A stretch of 64,000 bases of DNA. It comes from Octadecabacter antarcticus 307 (GTDB taxonomy: Bacteria; Pseudomonadota; Alphaproteobacteria; Rhodobacterales; Rhodobacteraceae). The position numbers and the translations under genes were made by a program. Where the stretch lies: positions 1,416,501 through 1,480,500 of the forward strand of contig NC_020911.1 of NCBI RefSeq assembly GCF_000155675.2, in the 5' to 3' direction. Below the pieces are notes generated by a model. It saw nothing but the letters and a program-made list of their open reading frames with translations, made no database searches and was not told where the DNA came from. Positions 62,967-64,000 of the stretch are shown piece after piece. How positions within the stretch are numbered: the first letter of the stretch is position 1; each line of letters opens with the position of its first letter.

Positions 62967-63409
62967 TACTGATTTTTGCCCTAATTACTGTCACAAACCC
63001 CGCTTGGGCCGAGTGCGCAGGTAGTGAGCGTACGTTCATGTCGTGCAGCTTTGCCAACGGGAAGGCCGTAGAGGATTGCACGACGGACGATGTGGTCCGC
63101 TATCGTTTTGGGCGACCCGAGCAGACGCCAGAACTGGCGCTGTCGTTGCGGTTCGGACAAAGGGCGAAGGCCGTGCCGTGGCCCGGTATCGGGCGCACCA
63201 TCTGGGAGGCGGTACGGCTGACAAATAATGACGTGATTTATGAGATTTACGGCGGGTTTGATAAGTTTGAAGCTCTCAAAGACGACCCCATGATCAATTT
63301 TGAAGACGACATTCATCCGCAGTTTGGCGGCATCTACATTGAAGACCGTCAGGGCAATGTATTAGCCCATCTTCAATGTATCCCGAGAACAGTCGATTAT
63401 ACAAATTAG
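62963..63409 (+). CDS. exported protein of unknown function
   Basis: A 148-residue protein with a signal peptide (MILIFALITVTNPAWAEC, cleavage after WAE-type Ala). The mature part has conserved-looking SFANGKAVEDCTTDDVVRYR and HPQFGGIYIEDRQGNVLAHL, with four cysteines (CAGSERTFMSC, DCTT, LQC). Its start overlaps the stop of the M20 remnant (ATGA). I do not recognise a named family; the cysteines suggest periplasmic disulphides. Confidence 0.78.
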   Translation: MILIFALITVTNPAWAECAGSERTFMSCSFANGKAVEDCTTDDVVRYRFGRPEQTPELALSLRFGQRAKAVPWPGIGRTIWEAVRLTNNDVIYEIYGGFDKFEALKDDPMINFEDDIHPQFGGIYIEDRQGNVLAHLQCIPRTVDYTN

Positions 63410-63542
63410 CGGCAAACTGTGGCTCATCCGACTCACGATCTAGTGGTGCGATTTGCCCACTACCCAAAACCTATCCCGACGCCTATAGTGGCTGTGGATA
63501 AATGGGGCATAAGACCCCACAGGAAGATGACGAGGACAGGAT

Positions 63543-64000
63543 ATGCGGTGCCCCTTTTGCGGAAATATCGACACACAAGTTAAAGATTCTCGCCCCGCGG
63601 AAGACCACGTTGCCATCCGGCGTCGGCGGTTTTGCCCTGCTTGTGGCGGTCGTTTTACGACCTATGAGCGGGTCCAATTGCGCGATTTGGTCGTCATTAA
63701 ATCTAATGGCAGACGCGAAGATTTCGACCGACCCAAGCTCGAACGCTCGGTTCGGATATCGATGCAAAAGCGGCCGATTGAACCGGAACGCGTCGATCAG
63801 ATGATATCTGGTATCGTGCGGCGTCTCGAAAGTATGGGCGAAACCGACATCGGATCAAAACAAATCGGTGAGATTGTCATGGAGGCTTTGGCCCGCATCG
63901 ACACTGTGGCCTACGTTCGGTTTGCCAGTGTTTACAAGAACTTCCAAGCTGCTGATGATTTCGACAAGTTTGTGAGCGAGTTGCGGCCACAAAATCCACC
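63543..64000 (+). CDS. nrdR: transcriptional repressor NrdR (3' end outside the window)
   Basis: A zinc ribbon at the start ([18 protein letters not shown] and [17 protein letters not shown]) and an ATP-cone domain ([40 protein letters not shown], and [20 protein letters not shown]) mark NrdR, which senses dATP/ATP and represses ribonucleotide reductase genes. The reading frame is open to the last base, so the stop is beyond the window; at least 152 codons are present, as expected for a ~155-residue protein. Confidence 0.95.
   Translation, partial: MRCPFCGNIDTQVKDSRPAEDHVAIRRRRFCPACGGRFTTYERVQLRDLVVIKSNGRREDFDRPKLERSVRISMQKRPIEPERVDQMISGIVRRLESMGETDIGSKQIGEIVMEALARIDTVAYVRFASVYKNFQAADDFDKFVSELRPQNP

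Noticed and set aside
1..64000. tRNA and rRNA genes.
   Set aside because: No cloverleaf with conserved T-loop or rRNA core sequence was noticed on either strand; rnpB is the only structural RNA supported.

Overview
The window looks like a chromosomal segment of a marine Rhodobacteraceae (Roseobacter group) bacterium. Supporting signs are the hisB-hisH pair, a dnaG-rpoD block, DUF983, DUF1127, DUF3572 and YjbQ neighbours, a type A RNase P RNA, carnitine and betaine catabolism genes, and moderately high GC with a recurring intergenic motif (TATTTTT..AGACAAAGA) that I know from this group. IS remnants and pseudogenes are frequent, which recalls Octadecabacter-like genomes, but genus is an inference.

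Layout. 1-2.7 kb: DUF2147 exported protein, hisH, hisB, an acetyltransferase. 2.7-6.2 kb: graveyard of three insertion sequences (IS1182, IS5 and IS481 families). Their transposase genes are broken by eight copies of a 37-41 bp hairpin element and one 87 bp multi-hairpin element. 6.2-11.9 kb: a dead GNAT gene and an L-carnitine to glycine betaine cluster (BKACE, lipoprotein, carnitine dehydrogenase-thioesterase fusion, SDR, XRE regulator). 11.9-17.3 kb: DUF2061, fatty-acid desaturase, EamA transporter, NUDIX, DUF983, EF-hand protein, then an ECF sigma factor with two small membrane proteins. 17.3-22 kb: PleD-like diguanylate cyclase, DUF3572, HAD phosphatase, MttB-family methyltransferase, another dead GNAT. 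22-29.4 kb: a long minus-strand run (small membrane protein, XpaC, TelA, DUF2927 lipoprotein, SPFH-GYF2, cytochrome b-like fragment, zinc-ribbon membrane protein, sugar kinase, dtd). 29.5-37.6 kb: rluB, tadA, gatC-gatA, a lipoprotein, an amidase, rnpB and a hairpin-rich spacer, aldo/keto reductase, rpmG, then two decayed genes. 37.7-45.8 kb: BI-1 protein, DUF1127, LysR, quinone reductase, XRE, hisN, and two purine deaminases around a CAP-domain lipoprotein. 45.9-56.7 kb: mgtE, 5-FCL, ymdB, EamA, two SLC13-type carriers around a GATase, yebC, LysE, EamA. 56.8-64 kb: dnaG, rpoD, yjbQ, a frameshifted M20 hydrolase, an exported protein and the start of nrdR, which runs off the end.

Gene cooperation. 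BKACE and the dehydrogenase-thioesterase fusion together can turn L-carnitine into glycine betaine; an MttB-family protein 10 kb away could act on such a quaternary amine. The ECF sigma factor, its small membrane partner and the periplasmic sensor form one stress-response unit. TelA, XpaC, SPFH-GYF2 and zinc-ribbon genes form a compact membrane-associated gene set of unknown purpose.

The most unusual observation is the hairpin-element family at 3.4-5.7 kb. Removing each copy restores the transposase sequence exactly or nearly so. The stems covary between copies, and insertion always follows RTY and precedes G where the target can be rebuilt.
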